From Paraburkholderia silvatlantica (GTDB taxonomy: Bacteria; Pseudomonadota; Gammaproteobacteria; Burkholderiales; Burkholderiaceae): a stretch of 64,000 nucleotides of DNA. Numbering within the stretch: the first letter of the stretch is position 1; each line of letters starts with the position of its first letter. The position numbers and the translations under genes are program-made. The DNA is taken from assembly GCF_003096715.1 (NCBI RefSeq), contig NZ_QEOL01000006.1:62001-126000 (forward strand), in the 5' to 3' direction. Below the pieces are notes generated by a model that made no database searches, was not told the DNA's origin, and was given only the letters and a program-made list of their open reading frames with translations. Of this stretch, positions 7,991-17,953 are shown one piece after another.

Positions 7991-8030
7991 CGTTTCTCAA
8001 CCCCCGTTTCTCAACCCCGTTTCTCAACCC
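7991..8030 (+). repeat. Three copies of a 13-bp repeat in the argD 5' leader
   Basis: CGTTTCTCAACCC occurs at 7991-8003, 8005-8017 and 8018-8030, two copies being directly joined. It lies between the attenuator terminator and the argD start. It is unstructured and pyrimidine-rich; role unknown. Confidence 0.85.
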
Positions 8031-8060
8031 TTTAGCAGCCCCAACGCGGAGCCCGTTGCC

Positions 8061-9245
8061 ATGAATTATTCCGAGTACCCGATCGAGTCGCTGATGTACA
8101 TCACCAACCGGCCCGAAATCGTTTTCACGCATGGCAAGGGGTCGTGGCTCTACGACAACGAAGGCAAGCGATACCTGGACTTCATCCAGGGCTGGGCCGT
8201 CAACAGCCTCGGGCACTGCAACGAAGGCATGATCGAGGCGCTCGAGAAGCAGTCGCGCCTGCTCATCAACCCGTCGCCGGCCTTCTACAACGAGCCGATG
8301 GCGAAGCTCGCGGGCCTGCTCACCGAGCACAGCTGCTTCGACAAGGTGTTCTTCGCCAACAGCGGCGCCGAAGCCAACGAAGGCGCGATCAAGCTCGCGC
8401 GCAAGTGGGGCAGGAAGCATCGCGACGGCGCCTACGAGATCATCACGTTCGACCACAGCTTCCACGGCCGCACGATCGCGACGATGTCGGCGAGCGGCAA
8501 GCCGGGCTGGGACACGATCTACGCACCGCAAGTGCCGGGCTTCCCGAAGGCCGACCTGAACGACATCGCCTCGGTTGAAAAGCTCATCAACGCGAAGACC
8601 GTCGCCGTGATGCTCGAGCCGATCCAGGGCGAAGGCGGCGTGATTCCCGCCACGCGCGAATTCATGCAGCAACTGCGCGCGCTCACAAAGCAACACGGCA
8701 TCCTGCTGATCGTCGACGAAGTGCAGAGCGGCTGCGGCCGTGCGGGCACCCTCTTCGCCTACGAACTCTCGGGCATCGAGCCGGACATCATGACGCTCGG
8801 CAAGGGCATTGGCGGCGGCGTCCCGCTCGCGGCGCTGCTCGCGAAGAAGGAAATCTCCGTGTTCGAAGCGGGCGACCAGGGCGGCACGTACAACGGCAAC
8901 CCGCTAATGACCGCCGTGGGCTATTCGGTGATCTCGCAACTGGTTGCGCCCGGCTTCCTCGAAGGCGTGCGCGCCCGCGGCGAGTATCTGCGCGAAAAGC
9001 TGCTCGAGCTTTCGGCCGAACGCGGCTTCCAGGGCGAGCGCGGCGAAGGCTTGCTGCGCGCGCTGCTGCTCGGCAAGGACATCGGGCCGGAGATCGTCGA
9101 GAAGGCGCGCCTCATGCAGCCGGACGGCCTGCTGCTCAACGCCGCGCGCCCGAACCTGCTGCGCTTCATGCCGGCGCTGAACGTGACGACGCAGGAAATC
9201 GACCAGATGATGGCGATGCTGCGCACGATCCTCGACTCGCTGTAA
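8061..9245 (+). CDS. argD: Acetylornithine aminotransferase (class III PLP aminotransferase)
   Basis: ArgD transfers the amino group between glutamate and N-acetylglutamate semialdehyde in arginine synthesis. The 394-residue protein has the class III hallmarks: [31 protein letters not shown]219 in [13 protein letters not shown] contacting the PLP ring, and the Schiff-base lysine K248 in LGKGIGGG. The ATG at 8061 sits where the family begins; a longer in-frame start would run through the attenuator. A succinylornithine transaminase role cannot be excluded by sequence, but the Arg-codon attenuator upstream argues for biosynthesis. A GNAT gene follows at 18 bp, probably co-transcribed. Confidence 0.88.
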   Translation: MNYSEYPIESLMYITNRPEIVFTHGKGSWLYDNEGKRYLDFIQGWAVNSLGHCNEGMIEALEKQSRLLINPSPAFYNEPMAKLAGLLTEHSCFDKVFFANSGAEANEGAIKLARKWGRKHRDGAYEIITFDHSFHGRTIATMSASGKPGWDTIYAPQVPGFPKADLNDIASVEKLINAKTVAVMLEPIQGEGGVIPATREFMQQLRALTKQHGILLIVDEVQSGCGRAGTLFAYELSGIEPDIMTLGKGIGGGVPLAALLAKKEISVFEAGDQGGTYNGNPLMTAVGYSVISQLVAPGFLEGVRARGEYLREKLLELSAERGFQGERGEGLLRALLLGKDIGPEIVEKARLMQPDGLLLNAARPNLLRFMPALNVTTQEIDQMMAMLRTILDSL

Positions 9246-9263
9246 TCGGGCGGACCGCGAGCG

Positions 9264-9725
9264 ATGTCCGTCACGATCCGTGTGTTCAGCGAAGCCGATA
9301 CCGAAGCGGTGATCGCGCTTTGGCTGCAGGCGTTTCCCGAGTACAACGATGCGAGCCGGCCGCATCGCAATCCGCGTCTGTCGATCGCGAACAAGCTCGG
9401 CACCCAGCCGGAGCTTTTCTTCGTCGCCACGCGCGAGGTCGACGGCGCGCTCGTCGGCACGGCGATGGCCGGTTACGACGGGCATCGCGGCTGGCTCTAT
9501 TCGGTTGCCGTTGCGCCCGAAGCGAGGCGCCATGGCCTCGGCACGCGGCTCGTGCGCCATGCGGAGAACGCGCTCGCCGCGCTGGGCTGCATGAAGCTCA
9601 ACCTTCAGGTGCTCACCGACAAGGCCGAGGTGCTCGCGTTCTACGAGCGGCTCGGCTATCGCGCCGATGCCGTGGTGAGTCTCGGCAAGCGGCTCGCCGC
9701 GCAGGAGTCCGAAGCGCTCGTCTGA
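9264..9725 (+). CDS. GNAT-family N-acetyltransferase (YpeA-like)
   Basis: The 153-residue protein has a GNAT fold: the acetyl-CoA binding motif A reads LYSVAVAPEARRHGLGTRLVRHAE (given here as its core VAVAPEARRHGLGTRLV) and the C-terminal motif B reads AEVLAFYERLGYRADAVVSLGKRL. Substrate unknown. It follows argD by 18 bp and ends at a strong terminator, so it is likely the second gene of an argD operon. Because of that position, acetylation within or near arginine metabolism is possible but only inferred. Confidence 0.8.
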   Translation: MSVTIRVFSEADTEAVIALWLQAFPEYNDASRPHRNPRLSIANKLGTQPELFFVATREVDGALVGTAMAGYDGHRGWLYSVAVAPEARRHGLGTRLVRHAENALAALGCMKLNLQVLTDKAEVLAFYERLGYRADAVVSLGKRLAAQESEALV

Positions 9726-9746
9726 GCCTGCCTGGCCGGCGCCATG

Positions 9747-9783
9747 AAAAAAGCCGCATGGGTTTCGCACCATGCGGCTTTTG
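9747..9783. terminator. Bidirectional terminator between the argD operon and livF
   Basis: AAAAAGCCGCATGG pairs with CCATGCGGCTTTT across a short loop, with A-tract and T-tract on either side. It serves the convergent argD-GNAT and liv transcripts. Confidence 0.9.
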
Positions 9784-9832
9784 TTTTGATGCGGCCGCAA
9801 GGACCGCAATGCGGTGCAGCTTACTCGCCCAC

Positions 9833-10548
<716 letters not shown>

Positions 10549-10549
<1 letters not shown>

Positions 10550-11325
10550 CAGTGAACCCCCGCACCCAGATATGCCTCGATCACCTTCGGGTCCTTCTGC
10601 ACGTCTTGCGGCAGCCCCTCGGAGATCACCTTGCCGTAGTCGAGCACTGTCATCCGGTTGCACAGGCCCATCACCAGTTTCACGTCGTGCTCGATCAGCA
10701 GGATGGTCTTGCCATCGGCGCGGATCTTGTCGAGCAGGCGCGTGAGTTCGACCTTCTCGGTCGCGTTCATGCCGGCCGCCGGCTCGTCGAGCGCGAGCAG
10801 CTTCGGATCGGTCGCGAGCGCGCGCGCGATTTCCAGACGGCGCTGGTGGCCGTACGAGAGATTGCGCGACGTGTAGTCCGCGTATTGCGCGATGCCCACG
10901 TATTCGAGCAGTTCGATCGCGCGTTCCTTGATCTCGCGCTCTTCCTGACGTTCCGAAGGCGTCTGGAACACGGCGCCGAGCAAGCCGTGCTTCGTGCGCA
11001 CATGGCGGCCGACCATCACGTTTTCGAGCGCGGTCATGCCGCCGAACAGACGAATGTTCTGGAAGGTACGCGCAATGCCCGCCTTCGCCACCTGATAAAC
11101 GGCGGTCGGCGTATAGGCCGTGCCGTCGAGCTTGAATTCGCCCGAATCAGGCGTGTAGAGACCGGTAATCACGTTGAAGAACGTGGTCTTGCCGGCGCCG
11201 TTCGGCCCGATCAGGCCGTAGATCGTGCCTTCCTCGATCTGCAGGCCGACGTCGGACAGCGCCTGCAGGCCGCCGAAGCGCTTGTTCACGCCCTTCACGG
11301 ACAGACGGATGGGTTTGTTGCTCAT
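10549..11325 (-). CDS. livG: Branched-chain amino acid ABC transporter ATPase LivG
   Basis: The partner ATPase, 258 residues. Walker A GPNGAGKTTFFN, the LivG-typical GIARTFQNIRLFGGMTALEN, signature LSYGHQRRLEIARAL, Walker B LLALDEPAAGMN, H-loop LLIEHDVKLVM. The signature has LSYG in place of LSGG, as is normal for LivG. It lies 18 bp after livM and overlaps livF by one base. Confidence 0.93.
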
Positions 11326-11343
11326 GTGTAGTTCTCCCTGTCC

Positions 11344-12513
11344 TTATGCGCGAATCGGCTTCTTGCTGGCGCGCTTGGCGATCTTCGCGATCTTGTCTTC
11401 GTGCTTCGCCGCGGGCCACAGGCCCTCCGAGCGATAGAGCATGATGATGACCATGGCGAGGCCGTAGAGCAGCTGACGGATGACTTCCGTATCGACGACT
11501 TCGTGGCCGAACAGCATGTGCTGGAGCGGGCCCATGGTCGAGCGCAGGAACTCGGGGAAAATGGCGAGCAGCACGGCGCCGAGAATCACGCCGGGGATGT
11601 GGCCCATGCCGCCGAGCACCACGCAGGCGAGCACGACGACCGATTCCCAGAACGTGAACGACTCCGGCGACACGAAGCCCTGGAACGCACCGAACATCGC
11701 GCCCGACAGACCGCCGAACGACGCGCCCATCGCGAACGCGAGCAGCTTGACGTTGCGGGTGTTGATGCCCATGGCCTTGGCGGCGATTTCGTCTTCGCGG
11801 ATCGCGGCCCATGCACGGCCGATGCGCGAGTGCTGCAAACGCGTACACACCCAGATCACGAGCAGCGCGCAGATCACGAACACGTAGTAGTACATGTAGA
11901 CCGACGTGAACGTGAAGCCGAGGATCTCGTGCGGCTGCGCGAGATTGAAGCCGAACACCTGCAGCGGCGCGACGCCGGTAATGCCCTGCGGCCCGTTGGT
12001 GATGTTCACCGGACGGTCGAGGTTGTTCATGAAGATACGAACGATTTCCCCGAAACCCAGCGTCACGATGGCGAGGTAGTCGCCGCGCAGACGCAGCGTC
12101 GGCGCCCCGAGCAGGATACCCGCGATCGCCGCGAGCGCCATGGCGCACGGCACCACGATCCAGTACGGCGTATGCAGCCCGCCCGGGAACATGTTGGCGA
12201 TCCACGTGAACTGGTTCGCAAGGTGCGGCGAAGTCAGCAGCGCGGCCGTGTAGGCGCCCACCGCGTAGAACGCGATATAGCCCAGGTCCAGCAGGCCGGC
12301 GAAGCCCACCACCACGTTCAGGCCCAGCGCGAGCATCACGTAGAGCATCGCGAAGTCGAGCACGCGCACCCAGTAGTTGCCGCCCGCGGCGCCCACCACG
12401 AAGGGCAGCGCAGCCACGACGATGGCCGTCACGATGCCGACCGTGAGGGTCTTCGTCATGTTCTTTTCGGGGATGAGCGTCGTCGACGGCTCGATCGGTT
12501 GAATTGAAGTCAT
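11344..12513 (-). CDS. livM: Branched-chain amino acid ABC transporter permease LivM
   Basis: A 389-residue polytopic inner-membrane protein with the LivM signature region GLNVVVGFAGLLDLGYIAFY, then LRGDYLAIVTLGFGEIVRI and a coupling-loop-like GRAWAAIREDEIAAKAMGI. About nine or ten hydrophobic segments are visible and a basic tail ends the protein. A second in-frame ATG (codon 19, MTKTLTVGI) could be the true start, since the first 18 residues are polar and unlike the family. It sits 16 bp after livH. Confidence 0.92.
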   Translation of the reverse strand: MTSIQPIEPSTTLIPEKNMTKTLTVGIVTAIVVAALPFVVGAAGGNYWVRVLDFAMLYVMLALGLNVVVGFAGLLDLGYIAFYAVGAYTAALLTSPHLANQFTWIANMFPGGLHTPYWIVVPCAMALAAIAGILLGAPTLRLRGDYLAIVTLGFGEIVRIFMNNLDRPVNITNGPQGITGVAPLQVFGFNLAQPHEILGFTFTSVYMYYYVFVICALLVIWVCTRLQHSRIGRAWAAIREDEIAAKAMGINTRNVKLLAFAMGASFGGLSGAMFGAFQGFVSPESFTFWESVVVLACVVLGGMGHIPGVILGAVLLAIFPEFLRSTMGPLQHMLFGHEVVDTEVIRQLLYGLAMVIIMLYRSEGLWPAAKHEDKIAKIAKRASKKPIRA

Positions 12514-12529
12514 GTTGTGTTACTCCCTC

Positions 12530-13480
12530 TTATGCGCGGTCCGCGACACGTTCGCCCAGCAGCCCCGACGGACGGAACACGAGCACGACGATCAGCACGA
12601 TGAATGCGAAGACGTCCTGATAGTTACTGCCGAACACCCCGCCGGTCAGGTTGCCGATGTAGCCTGCGCCGAGCTGCTCGATCAGGCCGAGCACCACGCC
12701 GCCGACCATCGCGCCGCCGAGGTTGCCGATACCGCCCAGCACCGCGGCCGTGAAGGCCTTCATGCCGGGGATGAAACCCATGTAGAAGTGCGCGTTGCCG
12801 TATTCCGAGGCGATCATGACGCCGGCCAGCGCTGCGAGCGCCGAGCCGATCATGAACGTGGCCGAGATCACGAAGTTCGGGTTCACGCCCATCAGCGAGG
12901 CATTGTTCGGGTTCTCGGCGATGGCGCGCATGGCGCGGCCGAGCTTGGTCTTGTGCACGAGGAGCAGGAGACCCGCCATCACGAGGAACGCGACGACGAT
13001 GATGACGATTTCCGTCATCGAGATCACGGCGCCCACGCCGGTTTCAGTCGGCTTGATGACGTTGATCGGATCGGTCGAGATGAGCTGGGGGAACGCGAGC
13101 GGGTTACGGCCCCAGATGATCATGGCGAGCGTCTGCAGCAGGATCGACACACCGATCGCGGTGATCAGCGGGGCGAGGCGCGGCGCGCGGCGCAGCGGCC
13201 GGTACGCGACCTTTTCGATCGTGTACCCGACGGCCGCACACACGACCGCGGCGACGGCAAGGGCGATGCACAGCGTGGGAATGTTCCCGAGGCCCGGGAA
13301 GTGGTTATGGAGAACGTTGATCGCGGAAAGCGCGACCATGGCGCCCACCATGAGCACATCGCCGTGCGCGAAATTGATGATGCCCAGAATCCCGTACACC
13401 ATGGTGTAGCCCAGAGCGATGATGGCGTAAATGCTGCCAAGCACCAGCCCGTTCAGGATCTGCTGGATGAAAATATCCAT
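12530..13480 (-). CDS. livH: Branched-chain amino acid ABC transporter permease LivH
   Basis: A 316-residue permease beginning MDIFIQQILNGLVLGSIYAI, followed by ALGYTMVYGILGIINFAHGD, the classic LivH opening. The coupling region reads GRAMRAIAENPNNASLMGV. AAGGAG lies 7 bp upstream of the ATG. It is the first gene of livHMGF. Two terminator-like hairpins lie upstream on the same strand (13577-13683), so its promoter is probably in the 95 bp next to the start. Confidence 0.93.
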   Translation of the reverse strand: MDIFIQQILNGLVLGSIYAIIALGYTMVYGILGIINFAHGDVLMVGAMVALSAINVLHNHFPGLGNIPTLCIALAVAAVVCAAVGYTIEKVAYRPLRRAPRLAPLITAIGVSILLQTLAMIIWGRNPLAFPQLISTDPINVIKPTETGVGAVISMTEIVIIVVAFLVMAGLLLLVHKTKLGRAMRAIAENPNNASLMGVNPNFVISATFMIGSALAALAGVMIASEYGNAHFYMGFIPGMKAFTAAVLGGIGNLGGAMVGGVVLGLIEQLGAGYIGNLTGGVFGSNYQDVFAFIVLIVVLVFRPSGLLGERVADRA

Positions 13481-13576
13481 TTAATGCTCCTTAGCCCGTG
13501 CAACCGGATTCGCGCTCGTCATCGGCCGGTGGGCGATGTTTTACGGAACCGCAACGACACTTTCGGGTATTGAAGT

Positions 13577-13683
13577 AAAAACCGGTAACGGTTGGCCGCC
13601 CTGGTTCGCGTTGCCGCTGTGTTGCAGCGGCAGGCTCGCCAAAAGCGGATGCAAAAACGGCACCGTCGGATGGTTCGGTGCCG
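13577..13683 (-). terminator. Tandem terminator-like hairpins upstream of livH (reverse strand)
   Basis: On the reverse strand CGGCACCG pairs with CGGTGCCG (13658-13683) and is followed by TTTTT; about 70 bp further on AACCG/CGGTT (13577-13593) is followed by TTT. They could end a reverse-strand transcript whose last frame stops at 13694, or attenuate readthrough into livH. The first is convincing, the second is short. Confidence 0.6.
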
Positions 13684-13693
13684 TCGGGTTCAA

Positions 13694-13996
13694 TCAACTA
13701 CGCGTCATATTCACGTTGGCGTATTCGCGGCGAGCCTTGCGGCCGGCAAACGCGCATGCGTCAAACGCCATGACTTCCTTTCCCCGGCCACCTGTGCGCT
13801 GCGGGATCTCAGCTGCGAGATCCGTCGCACCCAGGCGGCAAACCGGCATGACAACGCCGATGCATGCAAAAGCAATCTGCATGCCAGGAATGATCAATGT
13901 TGCGCTCGTGCCCGTCCCGACATTACGGCTGTGCCACACGTGGCACGGCGCAACCGCATTTACCGATGACGCGGCAAAAGCCGGCTTGAATTGCAT
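13694..13996 (-). CDS. Possible small hypothetical protein, 100 residues
   Basis: Support comes from surroundings rather than homology. The ATG at 13996 has AGGAG nine bases upstream, and the stop is followed after about 10 bp by a terminator hairpin with a T run. The product has five Cys and one moderately hydrophobic segment (IPGMQIAFACIGVVMPV), which is not a convincing signal peptide. I recognise no family and third-position GC is lower than in neighbouring genes, so it may be recently acquired or not coding at all. Confidence 0.35.
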   Translation of the reverse strand: MQFKPAFAASSVNAVAPCHVWHSRNVGTGTSATLIIPGMQIAFACIGVVMPVCRLGATDLAAEIPQRTGGRGKEVMAFDACAFAGRKARREYANVNMTRS

Positions 13997-14502
13997 TAAT
14001 CAGGTCTCCTGCGCCTTCCGAAATGCTTGCCTGATGGCCTTCTCATGGGGTGTCCAGCCTTCAGAACGCGCGCATTGTAACGCCAATTATGCGACGGGCA
14101 ATATTGTTGAACCGGCAGGGTTTTCCTGCATTGCAACCATATTTTTAGATAACCGCACGAGATGGGTTGCACCGCGGGTTGCGCCGCATTTTTGTGCACC
14201 AGTTGCACCAAAAATCGACAGCTTTCGCATCATGTGTTGCAGATAATGGCCGCAATGCCTTGTCGGGCGGGCATTGGGTCAAATGAACGATATTTAAGGG
14301 AGAACATAATAACCTCGCCCCGGCGCGGTGCATTCGTGCCGGAAGCGTGTCAATCGCCCTCAAAATTCGGGGTCATACCACGTGATTCGATGCCGCACGC
14401 TAGCGAAAATACTGATAGGAGCACCCGGCCAATGAGAAGTTAACCTGCCCTTTCTCGTAATATGACCCTTTTTTATTGATACCTGCATGCGTCGCGGGCA
14501 TA
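13997..14502. other. 506-bp intergenic region, lower GC, no convincing gene
   Basis: No frame here has a good start plus family character. The stretch is visibly richer in A and T than its surroundings. It contains several TTGCACC or GTGCACC words around 14166-14210, two of them head to tail, which could be regulator half-sites, and should include the promoter of the transcript reading left. Nothing further can be supported. Confidence 0.5.
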
Positions 14503-14531
14503 AAAAAACGCGCCGGATGGGCGCGTTTTTT
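14503..14531. terminator. Terminator of the fkpB-ispH operon
   Basis: AAAAACGCGCC and GGCGCGTTTTT form a symmetric stem around a five-base loop, with A and T tracts on both sides, 17 bp after the ispH stop on the reverse strand. Confidence 0.9.
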
Positions 14532-14547
14532 GCGGGAGCGGGCAGCT

Positions 14548-15519
14548 TCAGACCGGCTGGCCGAGTCCTCGTGGCAAGGGGAACGCAATGTTCTCCTCGA
14601 TGCCTTCGAGTGCACGCACGTTGCGCGCACCAAGTTCGTGCAGGCGGCGAATGATCTCCTGAGCGAGCGCTTCGGGAGCCGATGCGCCGGCCGTCAGGCC
14701 GATCCGGCGCTTGCCGGCGAGCCACTGGGGATCGATCTGCTCGGGCGCATCCACCATATAGGCGGGAATGCCGCGCTTCTCGGCCACTTCGCGCAAGCGG
14801 TTCGAATTCGAACTGTTCGGGCTGCCCACCACGATCACGACGTCGCACTGCGGCGCCATGAACTTGACGGCGTCCTGGCGATTCTGCGTGGCGTAGCAGA
14901 TGTCCTGCTTCTTCGGCTCACGAATGGCCGGGAAGCGCGCCTTGAGCGCCGCGATGATTTCCGCGGCGTCGTCCACCGAGAGCGTGGTTTGCGTGACGAA
15001 CGCCACGCGCTGCGGATCGCGCAGCTTGAGCGCCTCGACATCGGCGATGTCCTCGACGAGGTACATGCCCTCGGCCACCTGCCCCATGGTGCCCTCCACT
15101 TCCGGATGGCCCTTGTGCCCGATCATGACGATGTCGAGCCCTTCGTCACGCATCTTCGCGACTTCCACGTGAACCTTCGTGACGAGCGGGCAGGTCGCGT
15201 CGTAGACGCGCAGGCCGCGCGCCTCGGCGTCGGCGCGCACCGATTTGGAGACGCCGTGCGCGCTGAAGATCACCGTGTTGCCGGACGGGACCTCTTCGAG
15301 CTGCTCGATGAAGATCGCCCCCTTCTTGCGCAGGTCTTCGACGACATAAGCGTTGTGGACGATCTCGTGACGCACGTAGATCGGTGCGCCGTGAAGCTGG
15401 ATGGCGCGCTCGACGATCTCGATGGCCCGATCGACACCGGCGCAGAAGCCGCGCGGCTGGGCGAGCAGGATTTCCGCGTCGGCCAGTTCTGCGATGAGGG
15501 ACGTGTCCGTGTTGGTCAT
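14548..15519 (-). CDS. ispH: 4-hydroxy-3-methylbut-2-enyl diphosphate reductase (IspH)
   Basis: The last step of the MEP isoprenoid pathway: an iron-sulfur enzyme that makes IPP and DMAPP. The three cluster-binding cysteines are C26 ([12 protein letters not shown]), C110 ([12 protein letters not shown]) and C208 ([13 protein letters not shown]). Also visible are the conserved HEIVHNAYV and [13 protein letters not shown] motifs. Length 323 is normal. The start follows the fkpB stop by 5 bp, so the two form the common betaproteobacterial fkpB-ispH operon, which ends at a strong terminator. Confidence 0.95.
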   Translation of the reverse strand: MTNTDTSLIAELADAEILLAQPRGFCAGVDRAIEIVERAIQLHGAPIYVRHEIVHNAYVVEDLRKKGAIFIEQLEEVPSGNTVIFSAHGVSKSVRADAEARGLRVYDATCPLVTKVHVEVAKMRDEGLDIVMIGHKGHPEVEGTMGQVAEGMYLVEDIADVEALKLRDPQRVAFVTQTTLSVDDAAEIIAALKARFPAIREPKKQDICYATQNRQDAVKFMAPQCDVVIVVGSPNSSNSNRLREVAEKRGIPAYMVDAPEQIDPQWLAGKRRIGLTAGASAPEALAQEIIRRLHELGARNVRALEGIEENIAFPLPRGLGQPV

Positions 15520-15524
15520 GGGCT

Positions 15525-15980
15525 TTAAAGGATTCCGATGATTTGCACTTCGAACGCAACCGCCTGGCCAGCGAGCGGGTGGTTGAAATCGAACAGCGCG
15601 GAGGTCTCGTTCACTTCCTTGAGCACACCCGCGTAACGCCCGCCGTTGGGGGCATTGAATTCGATCAGGTCGCCCGGGCTGAACTCCTCGCCGATCATGC
15701 CGTTCTCGCGCAGGGTCTTGAGCGACACGCGCTGGATCAGGTCGGGGTTGCGCTGGCCGAAAGCGACGCCGGGTTCTAGCTGAAAGGTCGAGTGGTGACC
15801 CACTTTCAGGCCCTGCAAAATCTCTTCCAGCGGCGGCGCAAGCTGGCCGGCGCCCATCAGCAGGGTAGCGGGACGGTCGACAAAGGTATTGACGATTTCG
15901 GTGCCATCGGCGAGTGAAAGCCGGTAATTCAGCGTCACGTGGGAACCGGATTTCACTTCGGAGATGTCGATGATGCTCAT
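15525..15980 (-). CDS. fkpB: FKBP-type peptidyl-prolyl isomerase, SlpA/FkpB type
   Basis: A 151-residue prolyl isomerase/chaperone of the SlyD-SlpA branch: [18 protein letters not shown], then [19 protein letters not shown], the flap region with [12 protein letters not shown], and a final [18 protein letters not shown]. There is no metal-binding His-rich tail, which separates SlpA from SlyD. The ATG at 15980 gives a standard N-terminus; the longer open frame upstream is not conserved. First gene of the fkpB-ispH operon, divergent from radC. Confidence 0.92.
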   Translation of the reverse strand: MSIIDISEVKSGSHVTLNYRLSLADGTEIVNTFVDRPATLLMGAGQLAPPLEEILQGLKVGHHSTFQLEPGVAFGQRNPDLIQRVSLKTLRENGMIGEEFSPGDLIEFNAPNGGRYAGVLKEVNETSALFDFNHPLAGQAVAFEVQIIGIL

Positions 15981-16169
15981 GCGTAACTCATTTCGTCGTA
16001 ACGCGCGCTTCGCGCGTGCGCGCCGCGAGGCGCCGGTCCGGCCCGCCTCCGGCGGCCGGAAAACATCTATTGTAAGCCACTTGGCCGAGGCGGTCGCGGC
16101 ACGATTGTGCACCGCCAACGCCCGCACTCGCGTGCGCCGCGCACGCCTTATTTGTCTGTGGAGATTGCC

Positions 16170-17003
16170 ATGACGGAACTTGTCTGCCTGCCGGACACGG
16201 CACCCATTACCGTTGGCGGCGCGCTCGCCGTCCGCCTGCCCGCTCCAGGCTGCGCGGAGCGCGGCCCCCGCGGCGGCGGCACCCTCCCCGTGCCGGCTGC
16301 GCCTTCGGCCCCGACCCGCGACGGCGCGGCGCCTGCGGCACCACGCCGTGACATGGACATGCCCCGCGAACGATTGCGCACGGTCGGCGCGGCCGCGCTC
16401 TCGGACGTGGAACTGCTCGCGATCCTGCTCGGCTTTGGCTTGCCGGGGCACGATGTCTTCGAGGTGGCTCGCACGCTCCTGGCTCAATTCGGCTCGCTGC
16501 GCGCCATGCTCGACGCGCCGCACGAAGAATTCGAGGCCCTGCGCGGCATTGGGCCCGCAAAATCGTCGATGCTGCAAGCGGTCACGGAACTCGCGCGGCG
16601 GGCGCTTGCGCAAGCGCTCGACGACAAGCCGCTCATCGACTCCCCCGGTGCGGTCGAAGACTATTTGCGCCTCCTGATCGGCGGGCGGCCGCACGAGGTG
16701 TTCGTCTGCCTCTTTCTCGACGTGCGTCATCGGCTGATCCGCTCGGAGGAAAGCTCGCGCGGCTCGCTCACGCGCATGGCGGTGTATCCTCGCGAAATCG
16801 TGCGGCGCGCGCTGACGCTCAATGCCGCGAGCCTGATCGTCGCCCATAATCACCCTTCGGGCGCGGTGCAGCCGAGCGCGAGCGATCGGCGCCTCACGCG
16901 GGTGTTGCGCGAAACGCTGGCGCTCGTGGAGGTTCAACTCATCGACCACCTGGTCATCGGCACACGGGAAACGTTTTCGTTCGCGCGCCATGGCTGGAGC
17001 TGA
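16170..17003 (+). CDS. radC: RadC/UPF0758 family JAB-domain protein
   Basis: A 277-residue member of the RadC family. After a low-complexity Pro/Ala/Arg linker (about 20-60) come a helix-hairpin-helix segment ([18 protein letters not shown]) and a C-terminal JAMM metalloprotease-like fold with the signature [15 protein letters not shown]. Its metal ligands (HxH, then D) are intact. The family is named for DNA repair, but its real function is unsettled. The ATG at 16170 has GGAG 6 bp upstream. Divergent from fkpB. Confidence 0.88.
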   Translation: MTELVCLPDTAPITVGGALAVRLPAPGCAERGPRGGGTLPVPAAPSAPTRDGAAPAAPRRDMDMPRERLRTVGAAALSDVELLAILLGFGLPGHDVFEVARTLLAQFGSLRAMLDAPHEEFEALRGIGPAKSSMLQAVTELARRALAQALDDKPLIDSPGAVEDYLRLLIGGRPHEVFVCLFLDVRHRLIRSEESSRGSLTRMAVYPREIVRRALTLNAASLIVAHNHPSGAVQPSASDRRLTRVLRETLALVEVQLIDHLVIGTRETFSFARHGWS

Positions 17004-17055
17004 GGCGGTACAGGCGCCCGGCGCAGCGGCAAACAACAGCATGCGCAAATCGGGT

Positions 17056-17085
17056 TTGATTTTCCTGGGTTTTTTCTGCTAGAAT
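17056..17085 (+). promoter_or_regulatory. Promoter of rpmB-rpmG
   Basis: TTGATT (17056-17061) and TAGAAT (17080-17085) are 18 bp apart. The implied 5' leader of the ribosomal protein transcript is about 165 nt, long enough to carry regulation, though I see no strong hairpin in it. Confidence 0.65.
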
Positions 17086-17257
17086 TATGGTTTGCCTATT
17101 TCCAACCCTGTTCCGAAGCCCGTCGCGGCATTCCAGGGGAAATATGCGCTGGGTTCGAGGTTGTCTCTCATCCATACGTGAGCGCTCCTTTCCGGCCATT
17201 TCTCGCCTGGGAAACTTAAGCGGCTCTCGAACTCAGAATTTCCGTAGGAGTGCACTC

Positions 17258-17491
17258 ATGGCACGTGTATGCCAAGTCACTGGGAAAGCGCCGATGAGCG
17301 GCAACAACGTTTCCCACGCTAACAACAAAACCAAGCGCCGTTTCCTCCCGAATCTGCAAAACCGCCGTTTCTGGGTTGAAAGCGAAAACCGTTGGGTGCG
17401 TCTGCGCATCTCGAACGCAGGCCTGCGCCTGATCGACAAGAACGGCATCGATTCCGTGCTCGCAGACCTGCGCGCACGCGGCGAACTGTAA
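17258..17491 (+). CDS. rpmB: 50S ribosomal protein L28
   Basis: A 77-residue basic ribosomal protein beginning [20 protein letters not shown] and continuing [18 protein letters not shown], the standard L28 sequence. GTAGGAG lies 7 bp before the ATG. A longer in-frame start (17087) would put the ATG at the predicted transcription start and adds 57 non-conserved residues, so it is rejected. rpmG follows after 10 bp. Confidence 0.97.
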   Translation: MARVCQVTGKAPMSGNNVSHANNKTKRRFLPNLQNRRFWVESENRWVRLRISNAGLRLIDKNGIDSVLADLRARGEL

Positions 17492-17501
17492 GGAGTAAAT
17501 C

Positions 17502-17669
17502 ATGGCCAAGGGCGTCCGCGACAAGATCAAGCTGGAATCGACCGCAGGTACGGGTCACTTCTACACGACCACGAAGAACAAGCGCAACATGCCGGAAAAA
17601 ATGTCGATCAAGAAGTTCGACCCGGTTGTTCGCAAGCACGTCGAGTACAAGGAAACCAAGATCAAGTAA
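17502..17669 (+). CDS. rpmG: 50S ribosomal protein L33
   Basis: A 55-residue protein starting [20 protein letters not shown] and ending [19 protein letters not shown], typical of proteobacterial L33. It lacks the CxxC zinc pairs, so it is the Cys-free form. AAGGAG precedes the ATG by 6 bp. Second gene of rpmB-rpmG; a terminator follows within 35 bp. Confidence 0.97.
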   Translation: MAKGVRDKIKLESTAGTGHFYTTTKNKRNMPEKMSIKKFDPVVRKHVEYKETKIK

Positions 17670-17700
17670 TTGATCGGGTTTCGAGCCTGACGAAGACAGA

Positions 17701-17727
17701 AAAACCCCGCTTGTCCGCGGGGTTTTT
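17701..17727 (+). terminator. Terminator of rpmB-rpmG
   Basis: CCCCGC and GCGGGG form the stem, with AAAA before and TTTTT after it. Confidence 0.9.
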
Positions 17728-17953
17728 CTTTTTGCGAGCCATAGATGGACCCACCGCGCCTCGGCTCGCCACCTGCAACAGTGTTTTAGCGGCAGCGCCC
17801 AAACTGGCGCTATCCGTTCGCTCCACTCTCGGAGTATGCTTCCCGCTTTATACCGGCTGCCACACGCGTGTCATATGCCATGACCGCGGCCATGACCGCG
17901 CAGGACCGCGGCGGCCAGCAAGCGTAGAACGAGAGAGACGGAGAAGCAGGATC

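Noticed and set aside
13996..14211. A second small reverse-strand gene upstream of the 100-residue frame
   Set aside because: It needs a TTG start without a ribosome binding site, and its product has no signal, domain or compositional character. The overlap with the next frame alone is weak evidence.
17087..17257. In-frame 57-residue extension of L28
   Set aside because: It would start at the predicted transcription start, has no ribosome binding site and adds residues unknown in L28. The ATG at 17258 has GTAGGAG.
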